Shown: positions 1 through 11,119 of the stretch, one piece after another
How positions within the stretch are numbered: the stretch's first letter is position 1
Layout of the letters: the number at the start of each line of letters is the position of its first letter
Assembly (NCBI GenBank): GCA_928212115.1
Contig: CAKMRJ010001112.1
Span: forward strand, 412,570,416-412,634,415
Reading direction: 5' to 3'
DNA length: 64,000 nucleotides
From: Lactuca virosa
Taxonomy: Eukaryota > Streptophyta > Magnoliopsida > Asterales > Asteraceae
Program-made: the position numbers and the translations under genes
Notes under the pieces: model-generated
The model's input: the letters and a program-made list of their open reading frames with translations, nothing else
Told to the model about the DNA's origin: nothing
Databases searched by the model: none

Positions 1-1341
1 CATTTTATGAACTCTCAGAATTTACGGATTCAGTTTTCGAATTCGTATGATTTTTCTATAATTTTTCTAAAACAGTGTAGAAATGTCAAAATCTAGATAA
101 CAGCTTATAACTTTCATCACACTTTGTAACATGTTGAGCAAAGTGTTAATATTTGAGAATTTCATATTTTGCATGTGTTTCTTGTTGTGGTATAATTGAA
201 TAACAGAAAATACGCACTGAATTGTAAGAATCCTCCATCATTACGATTAGCACAAAACAAGGCATGATAAACATAGTTATATTCTTGCTATACATTCGAC
301 TTACATAGAAAAGGGTTCTTATACACGTCAAACAAACATGCTAAACTATAATAGGTATAGTTAGGTTGCATATACATTACAAACATTTTGATAAATTATA
401 ATAGGTATAGTTTATGTTCATTTACATTACAAAAGGTTTTTATACAACAAGGGGTACAAATACAAAGTACCGGGTTTTCATACAAAAGGGGTACAAATAC
501 AAAGTACCGGATTCATATTAGAAGGGGTACAAATACAAAGTACCGGATTCATACAAAAAGGGGTACAAATACAAAGTACCGGATTCATACAAAAAGGGGT
601 ACAAATACAAAGTACCGGATTTATACAAAAAGGGGGTACAAATACAAAGTACCAGGTTTACACAAAATGGTTTTTATGATATTAAAACTACATATCGTTA
701 GAATTGTTAGTTTTCAGCTATAATTACTAAGTGTACATGTTAGAGTTATATAAAATTGAATTGAAATCGACTTAGAATTGGTGGGCCCACCTTATTTCAT
801 GTTCCTTGTTTGGTTGTGGACCTAGGGCAGACCCATTATTATTCAACGGTTTATTTGACTTAAATTTTATATAACTCATATACGTTGAGTGATTATAGAA
901 GGAATCTATGGTTCTTTCTAGGGTTCATTATCGCATAACATAGGAGCATTCATTTCACACTTAACTAAGAAAATATTGGATTTTCTGGAAATCATACTCT
1001 ATCGCTTTTACAAGAAAAACGATTTCTTCCTCAAACAAAACTCTTATGAACTCACAAACTTAATTTTTGACACTTTTCAAAACTACTTGTATTCTCAGGA
1101 AATCAGTGAAACAGGAAACCAACAACATTTTGAGGATGGGACGTTAAATCGTCAAACAGTTCATTTTGTCATCATAATGTATTGATTTGAAACATGTAAA
1201 CATATACTATGGTGTAACCTTTCAATTATATTTATGATGGTTGTATTTACTTTGAGCACTATTATACTCGTTGTTGTGATACTTTACATGAAGTCGTCCA
1301 CCCCCGGACGTTTCCGCCATCCTTGGTTTGGGGGTGTGACA
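1..1341 (+). mobile_element. Ty3/gypsy LTR (family A), 3' portion, cut by window start
   Basis: This stretch ends in GGTTTGGGGGTGTGACA, and the last ~80 bases (GTCGTCCACCCCCGGACG... then CGCCATCC) match the end of the complete solo LTR at 26476-29136. Both copies also share a CTATAATAGGTATAGTT motif upstream of a minisatellite. The copies are clearly diverged. The 5' end and any target-site duplication lie outside the window. No coding sequence is credible: the open frame over 388-723 is only the minisatellite read in frame. Confidence 0.6.
451..668. repeat. 36-bp minisatellite, about 6 copies
   Basis: Units begin with GGGGTACAAATACAAAGTAC at 451, 488, 524, 560, 596 and 633, a period of 36-37 bp with few mismatches. 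Because 36 is divisible by 3 the array reads open as a 12-residue repeat, but there is no other sign of a gene. It sits at the same LTR position where the related solo LTR has an unrelated 26-bp array (28057-28235). Confidence 0.9.
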
Positions 1342-1599
1342 TATTTGTATTAGAATTTTCCATGAACTACAAAGTAAGTTTATTATATTACTTATTTGAC
1401 TTGATCATATGTGACTGTGGTTGACCTATTTTGACTAGTGTTACAGAAGGCACCAATGCCAACCCACTAGGTTGTGTATCCTGTTATATAGGATGATGTT
1501 ATGTTGCGGTGCTCTGTTAGATATGTATCCTAGTATATAGGATGTTGTGCTATAATGATCTGCTAAATCTGTGTGTGTGTGTGTGTGTGTCTGTATGTT

Positions 1600-1646
<47 letters not shown>

Positions 1647-2944
1647 ATATGATAGGATTTTCGAGTAATGATATACTAGTTATCTTCTAGTGGAGTGCCC
1701 TAGGGGTTGTACGTACTTATGTAGTATAACTTGAGAACTATTGATATAGACTTTCTTGCTTGTTCCTTGATTGGTTGTGGCTCTAGAGTAGGATCATATG
1801 TCCGGGTGGCTATCTTACCTATGGTTACTTATGGTTACACATTTCAAGGAGGATAGTTGGTAGCGGGAGAGTGTGCTATTAGAGGACTAGTAGGCGACAG
1901 TGGTATGTATGATTGATTTTTGCATGTATTATATTCCTACTTGATCCTTGATTGTTTATATGTCGACATATGGTGGTAGTAGGTTGAGGAGGTCTTGCTT
2001 TGTGCAATAGGCTAAGATACCCGGTTCGGGCCGACTGTAAATCGTAGACACAGAGGCTTTGGAGGAGCGGTTACGTTGAGGCGGTAGGCTAAAAAATCAT
2101 GATTATTTCAGCCCGATGGCATATTGGACCCGTTGCATGTTGGAATTCCAGTCCAAGGACTGATTGGTGATCATGGGAAAACTCACTAAGCTTTGTGCTT
2201 ACTCAATTGTGTATGTTTTTCAGGTTTTATCGGTGATCATGGGAAGGCGAAGGCAGGATTGTACACACTCGTTAGCAGCATTGAGCATTTCAAGTTTCTT
2301 AAAGTACTCTGATTGGCATGTTTATTCTCGACAATGTGTTGTGAGAGGACTAGTAGGCGGTAGGGAGTTGCATGATTGATGTTTGCATGTATTATGTGCC
2401 TACTTGATCCTTTATTGTTTATATGTCGACATATTGTGGTACTGGGTTGAGGCGGTCCCACTTTGTAGGCCAAGATACCTGGTGCGGGCCGCCTGTAAGC
2501 CGTAGGCACGAAATCTTGGGAAGAGTGGTTGGGTTTAGACGGTAGGGTAACAAACCCTTGGTATTAAACAACAATGGCTGATTGGACCCGTTGCATGTTG
2601 GTATTCCAGTCTGAGGACTGATTGGGCCTGGGCATTCCAATCCGATGATTGTAGGCCGTAATGCATGCTTGTATGTTTATCGTACGGGGTAATTTGGGGG
2701 AAGACTCACTAAGCTTTCTGCTTACGCAGTTGTGTATTTTTTTCAGGTTTTAACGGCGATCACGGGACGACGAATGCGCGACTGTACACACTCATTAGCA
2801 GCATTTAGGATTTGCGTTTCTTAGATGACTGCTTTTCAATAACTGTATTTTAGAATAAACTATTTTCTTAATAAAGGATTTATAATTTGAAGTTTTATTT
2901 TTATAAAATGAATTTTTTTTTTGTTTTGAAAGTAGGACGTTACA
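1342..2944 (+). mobile_element. LTR1 of tandem Ty3/gypsy array (family B), 5'-truncated
   Basis: Alignable by eye to 23059-24248 and to the second half of 30141-32664: AGGCACCAATGCC, the GGATGTTGT/TATATAGGATG motifs, a TA microsatellite, TGTATGTTTTTCAGGTTTTA and the AT-rich end. It ends GGACGTTACA at 2944 and is followed directly by a tRNA-iMet-type PBS, so it acts as a 5' LTR. Similarity starts near 1440; the 5' half is missing and replaced by the family A LTR. GT (1571-1590) and TA (1608-1642) microsatellites lie inside. Confidence 0.75.
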
Positions 2945-2947
2945 AGT

Positions 2948-2960
2948 TGGTTTCAGAGCC
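2948..2960 (+). other. Primer-binding site, interior 1 of gypsy array
   Basis: TGGTTTCAGAGCC lies three bases after the LTR1 end. It fits the plant initiator-tRNA-Met PBS TGGTATCAGAGC with one mismatch. It fixes the element's orientation as plus and the LTR1 end at 2944. Confidence 0.75.
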
Positions 2961-3724
2961 CTGGTTTGAGCGAATTGGAGGAAGACTTGTGTGAATCCAG
3001 ACTCAAACTAAGATTTGAGAATTTTCACAACAACGTTTTTGAAAAAGAATCAATAACAAAATGGTTGGGTTAGGAACATAAGTTCGGTCTCTTGTCATGT
3101 TCTTACTTGATTGTTGTCTTGAGATCGGGAATGTGGACCTTGACTTAGCTTTGATTTTACAGGAAGATGCGGTGTGTACAGTTAGCGAGATCCCCAACAA
3201 GAGGGTGGTTTTAAAAATACCCATACTTGTTATATGTGTTGAGTTTTTGACTTTGTTGATATGTGAACTATTAGAATATCATGCTAGTGGATAATCTACG
3301 CTACTTATAGGGACCGTTGGGTAGAAGTTCCTGATTCTAGTAATGTCTTATGATATAGGGAATTTCTTGATATATGTTACTTGATTGTGTGATTTCTATG
3401 TGTATGTTGATTAGTTGTTTATGGTACAGATTAAATAGCCTTAGAATGATCGACTAAGCCTTCCTTCATATTCGTTGTTTAGTTGTGGACTTAGGGTAGA
3501 GTCGATTATTCGATAGTCTATCTGACCCTGTATTCTATACAACAAGCATGCACAAAAGAAACAAGTCGTACGGGAGCGAGGGTAATCCCATGAGGAGTGC
3601 CTAGGAAGTTAGTTGCAACCCATAGAAGCACGTAGGTGTTAGTGTGCCCAGGGGTGGTCTAGTTCAGTGCCTTAGACCTTTGGGATGCATTCTGAATCAA
3701 CTACAAAGAGGTTTGTAAGGTATT

Positions 3725-4370
3725 ATGGCACCGTACTACTTAAAGTACATGATTTGGGAGTTTGTGATCTTAGGTTTTTCACAGGCCGATCAAGTCGTAA
3801 TGAATTGGGAGTACTGTGTGGATATGTTACGAGTGGAGCATGTTCGTCTTGTGGATCTGGAGCGACTGGCACAAGAGTACCAGTCACTCAAGAGAATGAC
3901 TGAATCGGTGACGGAGATCACCAAGAAGTTTACGGAGATAGATCTCTTATGCCCTGAGTATTTCGCTTCAAAGCATACGCAGATGTCGCGATACTTGAGT
4001 ATGCTTAAGACGGAGATTCGAGAGTTTGTATCTACTCAGTAGTACCAGACCTTTACCTAGATGAAGTCAAGCACTAAGAGGAGGGAGATTGAGTTATAGA
4101 TTCAACAGAAGGAGGAGGGAACAACTTCACGATAATATGATCAAGTGGCCAAGCAGGACAAGTCCTCCGACCTGGGTTCAGGATCAGTTTAGGGGAGGAC
4201 TTCTGAGTGTGTCAGGTGCGGGAAGTTTCATGATGGGAGGTGACCATCGTTTATATTTTGAAGGTGTGGCAAGGAGGTCATTTAGTATGGATTGCAGGTG
4301 AAGTTTGCGGGCTTGTTTCGATTGCGGCCAGGAGGGCCATACTAGAGCTCATTGTCCCTTTCTCGTTTTT
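3725..4370 (+). pseudogene. gag: Ty3/gypsy gag remnant with zinc knuckle (interior 1)
   Basis: The open part (3725-4042) reads EHVRLVDLERLAQEYQSLKR and ends ...REFVSTQ, matching the better preserved copy at 25142-26200 and the capsid region of chromovirus-type Gag. Beyond an in-frame TAG, the frame continues with further stops to a CCHC knuckle, CFDCGQEGHTRAHC (C-X2-C-X4-H-X4-C), at about 4318-4360. An upstream knuckle with a CGKFHDG core is broken by a stop. Gag would package element RNA. This copy cannot make a full protein. There is no protease, RT or integrase after it, only about 650 bp of non-coding interior before the Copia insertion. Confidence 0.75.
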
Positions 4371-5029
4371 TGTAAGGTATTGGACCCTATACCCCTAGCT
4401 TGGCAGTTACCCGACAGTCTTCATGGGATGGTCGGGGTCCTGGAGACCAAGGTTTGAGTTATCAGTTCTTCTACTTACCAATTGTTGCAGTATTGGTATT
4501 CATTTGTAATTCCTGTTTGTGTTTCAAAAATCAGTTGTAGTCTTGGATGATCAGTTTAATGGAATTATCTTATTTAGCTCTTTATAAATTGATTTCTTGT
4601 GATGAATGGGTTAATTATCATTGTCCTCAGAATGAATGCATGTTGCAAATTTATGAATGTTGTGTAGGTTTAGATTCTTCTATGTATCAGAATTTCAGTG
4701 GTTGGGATCAAGTGGTAAAGTTCAAGTTAGTCTGAGTATTGAAGGATTGTGAAGTTGTCCGATTCTAGCATATCTCAAGTAGGGGAGAGTGGAACCTCGC
4801 ATCGGGAAGACCTTGTGCCAAGGTTCGGTTCTCAGTCAGATTTCTCCAAGTTTAAAACTTCAGCACAATTACAGAATCTTCTAATTTCGTGTCAAGATCA
4901 TCGTTATTTGTTGGATTTCTTTTCGATTCGTATTAGTTTTGGTTGTGATAGCATCTGTAGGGTGTGCTTCTGCTTGAGTCTAAGGTGTTATGAGTTCTTG
5001 TTGAGCTTGAGCGTTGTTGTTGGTTAGTG
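4371..5029 (+). mobile_element. Gypsy interior 1, non-coding part upstream of Copia insertion
   Basis: This matches interior 2 (26200-26475 and 29137-29600): TTGGCAGTTACCCGAC, GAGACCAAGGTTTGAGTTATC, GGTTCGGTTCTCAGTC and neighbouring stretches recur. No pol reading frame is visible in either copy. From 5004 it enters the GTTGTTGTTGGTTAGTGGATC minisatellite into which the Copia element inserted. Confidence 0.65.
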
Positions 5030-5034
5030 GATCA

Positions 5035-5355
5035 TGATGAATCAAAGAATCGAGTAATGATTTAATCAGAGTATGAATTCAAGTAAGAGTGCGAGATTTG
5101 AACACAGAATGTAAATATGATCTGTTATGCTCTATTACACTTTCGAATTCTTTACAAAGTACAAGAGACAAGTCTGTAAAATTCTTATCTAACTCTAGTA
5201 AATAACCCTATTTATAGGGAACTGAAAGCGTACAAAAAATATACTAAGGCATAGACACTAAAGCTTCGAATAAAAGTGCCCTAGTAAAATACATTACAAA
5301 ATATTCGAAGAGTACAAAACATACTTTGACTAATTACAACAATTCGACCCTTACA
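5035..5355 (-). repeat. 3' LTR of the Copia element
   Basis: 321 bp, TGATGAATCAAAG...CGACCCTTACA on the plus strand, paired with 16170-16490. On the coding strand it carries the same CCCTATAAATAGGG TATA-type core as its partner (plus-strand CCCTATTTATAGGG near 5207-5221). It contains three TTCGAA hexamers. Confidence 0.95.
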
Positions 5356-5367
5356 TTCTCCCCTTTT
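5356..5367 (-). other. Polypurine tract of the Copia element
   Basis: The minus strand reads AAAAGGGGAGAA directly against the 3' LTR. This is the expected plus-strand DNA primer site and confirms minus orientation. Confidence 0.85.
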
Positions 5368-5386
5368 GTAATCATAGTCGAAGTCT

Positions 5387-6544
5387 TCAGTTTATAAGAA
5401 GCGTGATGGAATATAGTAATACTCTTCGAATCTCCGTGTACCAGGAGATAATCTTCTTCAGCTCTTTCTTATCACCTTCATTATTCTTCTTGCAATGATT
5501 CATACGAACAATCAAGTTCGTATATTGAGATGTAGAATATCTCTCGAATTCACTTGCTTGAAATAAGAACCGTTTAGACTTTCCAGCTTTGTCTTTTCCT
5601 GCGAAGACCATTCCAAAAGGCTTCAGGCAAATTTCACCATCAGCATACTTTTTCAATTCAACCTGAGTCTTCGTAGGAGCCATAGGTGCTTTTATTTCCA
5701 TTCCCTTGGCAGTAGCTAACTCCACATCTGTTAGTGCCAAGCACTCATAATAATTTTCGATAAAAATCTTTATGTAAGCAACTCCAAGCTTGAATTCATC
5801 CGGTTCAGTGTTTTGAAGAAATGAAAATGATTTGTCTTTTAAGAGCAATGCAACTTGTATGAGATCATACAAGTTCATCAAAGGAAAATCAGCAATCGTA
5901 AATTCGCAAATCTTTCCATTTGCCCTGGCAACCACATACTTAACATTCTGGACTGTGTTTTCGAAAATCACATCCTTCTTCATACTGATCACTTTCTTGA
6001 TTTTAATCAATAACCATACTTCCTCAGGGGCTTTTCCAAGAACAGCATGAAAACGAATTTTCATGTGTGTACCTTCATCTTTATTTTTAAAATTCCCTTC
6101 TGCTTTGAACTGAGGCATGATAAACATCATTTCGTTTATGGGAAAATCCAGCTGGCTTGCATCAGTGTTTGTGACCAAATAGCTCTGCTTTGGTTTCTTT
6201 TCGAATGTATACATGTGATTGAACGCAACCTTGGCCTCGATTGTTTCGTAATTATAATGTTTGGCTGGATCACCTTTATCCATTCCCTTCGGATCACTAG
6301 CTCGTTGAGTCATAATGCTTTGGATAATCCTCAGTTTTTCAATTTCAGCTTCTGCTTCAGCCTTCTTTTCTTCTTTCGATTTTTCCACAAGAATTGATTT
6401 CCCTTTATCTTTCAAGGCTGGATTATCAATTGTTTCTTTTGGATTCGAACCACTCCCACCAGTCTCCGAAGATTTACCAATCACAATTCCTTTCGAAATT
6501 GGTCTTGCAATTGGTATTGTTGTTACGACTGTTGAAGTAACCAT
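5387..6544 (-). pseudogene. Copia extra ORF, C-terminal segment (385 codons open)
   Basis: Longest open piece of the extra coding region; it ends about 20 bp before the polypurine tract. It begins MVTSTVVTTIPIARPISKG, followed by a charged helical stretch rich in K, E and A (residues 50-75, EKSKEEKKAEAEAEIEKLR). A globular-looking part without low complexity follows, including FPINEMMFIMPQFKAEGNFK and an FIENYYECLALTDVELATAK stretch. I recognise no catalytic motif, signal peptide or transmembrane segment, so it does not look like an envelope protein. Composition, frame sequence and contact with 6559-7032 suggest it was the C-terminal third of one long product running from 9132. The ATG at 6544 is simply the first in frame, not a supported start. 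Function unknown. Confidence 0.6.
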
Positions 6545-6558
6545 TTCAGCAGAAACAA

Positions 6559-7032
6559 TTATTGGTTTTTTGTTGGGATTTTAAGAAAAAACTTTTCCCA
6601 CAACTTTCGCATCCTCACCACTAGCCTTCGACTCAGTAGTTTTTCTTTCTCCCCTTGCACCCCTGTGAAAACAGGCGGGGCATTTGTTGTTGGAAGAAGG
6701 CTTGATATGCGAAAGAGAGGAGCGAGTTGTTTGTTGAGAATGGCTTCGAATTGTATAAACTTCTGAGATAAAAATTCAGGAGTAATCAATGAAGAAGACA
6801 TTGGCCTATCAGAAATCTCCTTTAACTCCTTGAGCAACTTAAGCACCTCCTCAAAGCTTGCACTTTCGGATGTTGAAAGTTGAGTAATTTGAGGACTCAA
6901 ATTTTCATACAACTTAACAAATCGAGTGACTGCGTCACAAATGATATCAACCTTTTGATGCAATGATGCATAGTCATGTTGAACAGTTGCTATTTCTCTT
7001 TTCATATCTTCACGAAGTTCGTGAATTTGCAA
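6559..7032 (-). pseudogene. Copia extra ORF, coiled-coil segment
   Basis: 157 codons. Residues 1-95 look like continuous amphipathic helix (MQIHELREDMKREIATVQHD, then a leucine/isoleucine heptad-like run through LLKELKEISD), so a coiled coil is likely, which could mediate self-association. It overlaps the end of 7010-8359 in another frame, and the last ~28 codons appear to be a shifted reading. The adjacent frame stays open and hydrophilic up to a stop near 6580. I read this as an internal piece of a single long protein broken by small indels. Confidence 0.55.
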
Positions 7033-8359
7033 GTTGACATCCTCTCGTAACTTTCTTCACATCTTGAATAAAAAGAACGTGTCTTTCCTTTGCAACATTC
7101 TTCAACTCTCTCAGATCACCAGTAAATTTCGAATTTTGAGAATTGATCCGAAGTTCATTGTTTTGATCATTATGATCAATCTTCTCCAAGACTCGAGATT
7201 CAGAATCTTTAATCATCCCCGATACTTTACTTATGATTCTGGATTCAAACACCTTCAGCAACGAATCAACTTCAATACTTGAAACAGACGAACCAACCCC
7301 GAGATCTGCTTGAGATTGAATGACAGAATTCAACTTTTGATTTAAAATCTTAAACTGCTTCATGGTCATCAGCATGTGATCTGGAAACTGCTCTTCTTCG
7401 TCATGAAACTCCAAATCTTCAAACATTCCGCCAAACCCCTCATTATCAGTCTCTGTCTCCATACAAACAGTTTCTTCAACAGGTGAATTTGGTTTGGGTG
7501 GCTCAGTAGATTGAGAAGAAAAAATAGAAGTAAAGGGTTGATCAAGAATGTGTTCGAATGTTGGGGAATCTGTTGTTGAAGTAAGAGGAGTAGAAGATAA
7601 TGGTAAGGAAACAATACTTGCAAAAGGAGCAGAAGTAGATGGACCTTTAGCTTCATTTTTCGAACCTCCTTCACCCATATTGACATTTGCATCCGTATCA
7701 GATACGTGTGCAGGGATGCCTGAAGTTCGAACCTCCTCAGGAACTGATTTGGCAATCGAAACTTCGGGTGGTATGACGACTGTCTTCTCAGGAGTAGAAC
7801 TTTCTGTGATAAGAGTAAACTCTGGAGTTTCTGGAATTCTTTCACCTTCATCTTCGGTTGACTCAGTAGAAATCACAAGTTTGCGAGTCTTCTTCTTCTT
7901 CTTCTTCGACAAACGTTTTGCCATATCTTCAGCCCTTCGTTTCTTTGACACAGGAGAAACAGGTGCTGGCACTTCCCTAATTAAAACGCCTTGATGAGTG
8001 ATTTGAGGCTTTCGAATCATTTGTTGTGTGGGAGACTTGCGTTTATGGGAAGACTTCATTTTAATTCTTCGAAACATTCCAGTCTTCGAAGGAATAATAA
8101 CATTTTCTTGTGTTTCCTCAAGAATGGACTCAACCACTTGAGTCTCAGCAACAGATACTTCAACAGTTTCAGGCTTCTTCTTGGGAGATTTCGAAGATTT
8201 TGACTCAGTTTCATTCTTCTTCGTCTTCTTGGATTTCGTATCTTCTCTATCCAATAGTACGCCAGTTTCAATTGTAGTATCGATAGTCTGTAAATATGCC
8301 ACCAAGACAGAGTTCAACGGATCAACTCTTTTAAGCATAGCATCTGGAATACGAGCCAC
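7010..8359 (-). pseudogene. Copia extra ORF, low-complexity basic/acidic segment
   Basis: 449 codons open. Residues 35-70 are Lys/Ser/Glu-rich (SKKTKKNETESKSSKSPKKK). Around residues 135-165 there is a strong basic cluster, KRLSKKKKKKTRK, that resembles a nuclear-localisation signal. A Ser/Thr/Pro-rich disordered stretch follows, then an acidic part near 310-330, and from about 340 to the end a helical, coiled-coil-like region (SLLKVFESRIISKVSGMIKD). This order suggests a nuclear or nucleic-acid-associated product rather than a membrane protein; that is inference. It overlaps 8314-9132 by 46 bp in another frame. Upstream of its first ATG the frame stays open (YPKDVTDSAENFPSVARIPD), so the ATG is not the true start and the frame change lies near 8405-8425. 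Confidence 0.6.
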
Positions 8360-9132
8360 TGATGGAAAATTTTCAGCACTGTCTGTGACATCCTTCGGAT
8401 AGTGGTATGGTTGAAAAACTGCTCTTTCTTCATCATTGGTACTAAAATACCTTCCTTATTGTAGAAATGTTGCAAGATCAAGCTCCAGTATCTTGCACAC
8501 GAAATGCCATGAATGGCATTCGTATGTTCTACACCCTTTTGAAATTCCTTCCATAATTGAGTAGAATAGTCCACTTGAATATCATAATATATGCCAGCAA
8601 CCATGGCATAAACTTCCATCCTTCCTTTATCAAGACCAGCGGATCGCCCAGTCAAACATCTTAGAAAAATTCCAAATAAGAAATTCCAGATTCTTGGAAG
8701 TCCAGATTTCTTAAAATCACTAATCTTGGACAATGGTGGCTGATATCCCATCTCATTGAACATGTGAACGATTTGTGGAAAAGTAAATGAAACATATGGA
8801 GGCGAATTCGGAATATCAAGAATTTGACAAAATAGTTTCTTGGTTAGCCTGACCTTTTTATCGTTCACCAGATGAAATGTAATCGTATCAGATGCTTTGT
8901 TGTATGTTGCAGTCGATCCTGCTTGAGAAAGCCAGGACAATGGAACAGAGAAAGAGTTGAACATCGCTTTAGCCAAAACCGAGTTCTTCAAAGCAACTAT
9001 GAGCATCTTTAATTCTTCCGGATACTGAGAAACTTCACCCTCCAAGTAGTAGTTTGTTGCTTGAATCTTCATTATTGGTAATGAAGAGGCATCTTCAGTT
9101 GTATGAGAATCAACATGAGCAGAAGTCGCCAT
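8314..9132 (-). pseudogene. Copia extra ORF, N-terminal domain
   Basis: 272 codons open. The start MATSAHVDSHTTEDASSLPI is well supported: it is the first ATG after a non-coding spacer and is followed at once by coding-like sequence. Residues 30-250 look like a compact domain (YPEELKMLIVALKNSVLAK, LTKKLFCQILDIPNSPPYVS, GMEV-like helices with FLFGIFLRCLTGRSAGLDKG, HGISCARYWSLILQHFYNKE). I associate this pattern with uncharacterised retroelement-linked plant proteins; no enzyme motif is visible. The last ~30 codons are probably a shifted reading, since the alternative frame there joins the next segment. Together 9132-5387 is about 3.7 kb of extra coding sequence downstream of pol, on the pol strand. 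Confidence 0.65.
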
Positions 9133-10590
9133 TGTTAGGGTTTGAAGAAGATGATGAACAGAGAATTTTGGGAAATTTGCTTTTTGATCGCGTAAACGGA
9201 CAATGAACCCTTGAATCCCCTTTTATATGTAACCCTGAAGTTTGAATTTGAAGCGGGATGTGTATTTAATGAAATCCGACGTGGCACCTTGAAAGTCGGA
9301 CCATTACTGCTGAAAAGTAGCCATGCGTCAAAAAGTAGTTGTCACATCACCTTGAAAACCGGACAGAATACCATACGTCATTTAAAAACAGCCTGTCTTG
9401 TGATCACCAAGAGTATTGTAACCGTCAGAACCCTTCGAATGGAAGCAAGGCTCTTTCACTTTTGGGATGAAAAGCGAAGTCATACGCCAGAAGTTCGAAA
9501 TCATCAGCCTGAGTTGGTATTACTCAGAACCTCAAGGATTTCGTGAGTGCTGTGTTCCAAAGAATAGAGACGTGAAACAAATATAAAAAAATATGGGATA
9601 GTGTGATGTCAAATATTGACACAAAAGCAAATTCAATCCCGGGCAAAGATTACTTCATTAATCATTAAGAGAAATGATCAATAGCTTGTGTGGGTTCCCG
9701 TGAATTACAATCGAATACTTGTTGATAAGTATCGAAGGGCTTCTTTTATAATGCTTCGTGGGTAGTTCAAAAAATTTCGTTACATGTCAACCTAAACATA
9801 AGGTGAGAAATTGTAACAGAAATTACTTGTTTGACCAGTGTAGTCAGTGACAAGTTGGCGTTGAAAATTTTTGAAATAACTAGGACATTCGAATGAAACT
9901 CACACGGAAATCATATTCAAAAAAAAATTGTGTTCTGGATCTTGTTGGGTAACAAACATCGTTGGTTTCGAATGTTTGATCAAGACCACGCATTCGAAAT
10001 GAATATGATTTGAAGTTTCGAATTTTGGTACAGAAACAAAAGTTTCGTGAAAATCTGGAACTTAGTTCCCCGTCAATTCCTTAAAAAGATAATGAAAATT
10101 GGGTTTCACTTTCATCACGGTCTCATGATGTCAGATCATAAACACAGAGTTTTGATATATCTAAGTCTCGATGGGTTTGATCAGAGACCTCTCGGACATA
10201 TGTCTTCGTGTGTGATCGTGTAAGAACTTTATGGATGAAAAAGATTGATTTAAGACACGAAAAGTACCTCTGTTATGTTTGGACCAAACAGTAAACTCTT
10301 AACTCATTTTGAGAAGAGTAAGGTAGCTCAGAGACTAATGTGAATATAAGCCTGATTGGGAAGAAATCTTCGTATGAATAATTTCATTAAGGCTTTCGTA
10401 CACACACATTGAGTCATGGAGGCTTTGGTCAACATGCAGCAGCATGCTTCTAGGGACAACCTAACTAGTTCGAATGATGAAAAATTTATCAATTCATACG
10501 AAAAATGTACCTTACCCTAGTACTGCAATCGTAATTCCCTCTGAATCTGCATGATAATCTACAACAACATACTAAAAAGAAATAAGAATC

Positions 10591-10826
10591 AAAATATTTT
10601 TGTTGTTTTGATTTTTCGAAAATAAAGACAAAACAAACTAAAATCTTTTTGGATTTTTGAATTTTCGAAAATTGAATTACAAAACTAAATAAAATCTTTT
10701 TGGAGTTTTGATTTTTCGAAAATAAAGACAAAACAAACTAAAATCTTTTTGAATTTTTGAATTTTTGAAAATTGAGACAAAACAAACTAAAATCTTTTTG
10801 GATTTTTGAATTTTCGAAAATAAACA
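10591..10826. repeat. ~50-bp tandem repeat, 5 copies, in Copia spacer
   Basis: Units start AAAATCTTTTTGG (first unit AAAATATTTTTG) at 10591, 10640, 10691, 10740 and 10789. Each contains a TTTTCGAAAAT palindrome-like core; the fourth copy has lost the CG. Confidence 0.85.
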
Positions 10827-10866
10827 ATACTTGTTGTAAAGATGCGAAATTTTATCATCCTCTTTT

Positions 10867-11075
10867 AAGTAACAAATGTACGAATTCGAAGAGGTCGAAG
10901 CGTTGACTATGAACAGTAACAGCTGAATCAACCCTTAAAATAAGTAACAAATGTGTGAATTCGAAGAGGTCAAAGTGTTGACTATGAACAGTAACAGGTG
11001 AATCAACCCTTAAAATAAGTAACAAATGTGTGAATTCGAAGGGGTCGAAGCGTTGACTGTGAACAGTAACAGGTA
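10867..11075. repeat. 75-bp tandem repeat, 2.8 copies, in Copia spacer
   Basis: Units start AAGTAACAAATGT at 10867, 10942 and 11017. Each carries GAATTCGAAGAGGTC and TTGACTATGAACAGTAACAG. The spacing is exactly 75 bp with only a few substitutions. Confidence 0.9.
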
Positions 11076-11119
11076 CATGCTGAATGACTTTGCCTTGTCT
11101 TTTATTAAGCGCCTCTGAT

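Larger units (their letters stand above)
9133..11119 (-). other. Non-coding spacer between pol and extra ORF of the Copia element
   Basis: About 2 kb with stops in all frames. It holds two tandem arrays (10591-10826 and 10867-11075) and many TTCGAA hexamers. The part next to the extra ORF (9133-9600) could contain its promoter or a splice acceptor if the extra ORF is made from a spliced or subgenomic RNA. I cannot identify either. Confidence 0.7.

Noticed and set aside
388..723. 111-codon plus-strand open frame with a repeated RGTNTKYRIHTK motif
   Set aside because: It is the 36-bp minisatellite read in frame; the repeat length is a multiple of 3 and nothing else supports a gene.
7034..8402. 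Plus-strand open frames opposite the Copia extra ORF
   Set aside because: They are antisense shadows of the minus-strand coding sequence; the composition (Phe/Ser-rich mirror of Lys/Glu-rich) shows this.
5387..9132. Retroviral envelope gene downstream of pol
   Set aside because: Position fits, but there is no signal peptide, no transmembrane segment and no furin-like site; the sequence is basic, low-complexity and coiled-coil.
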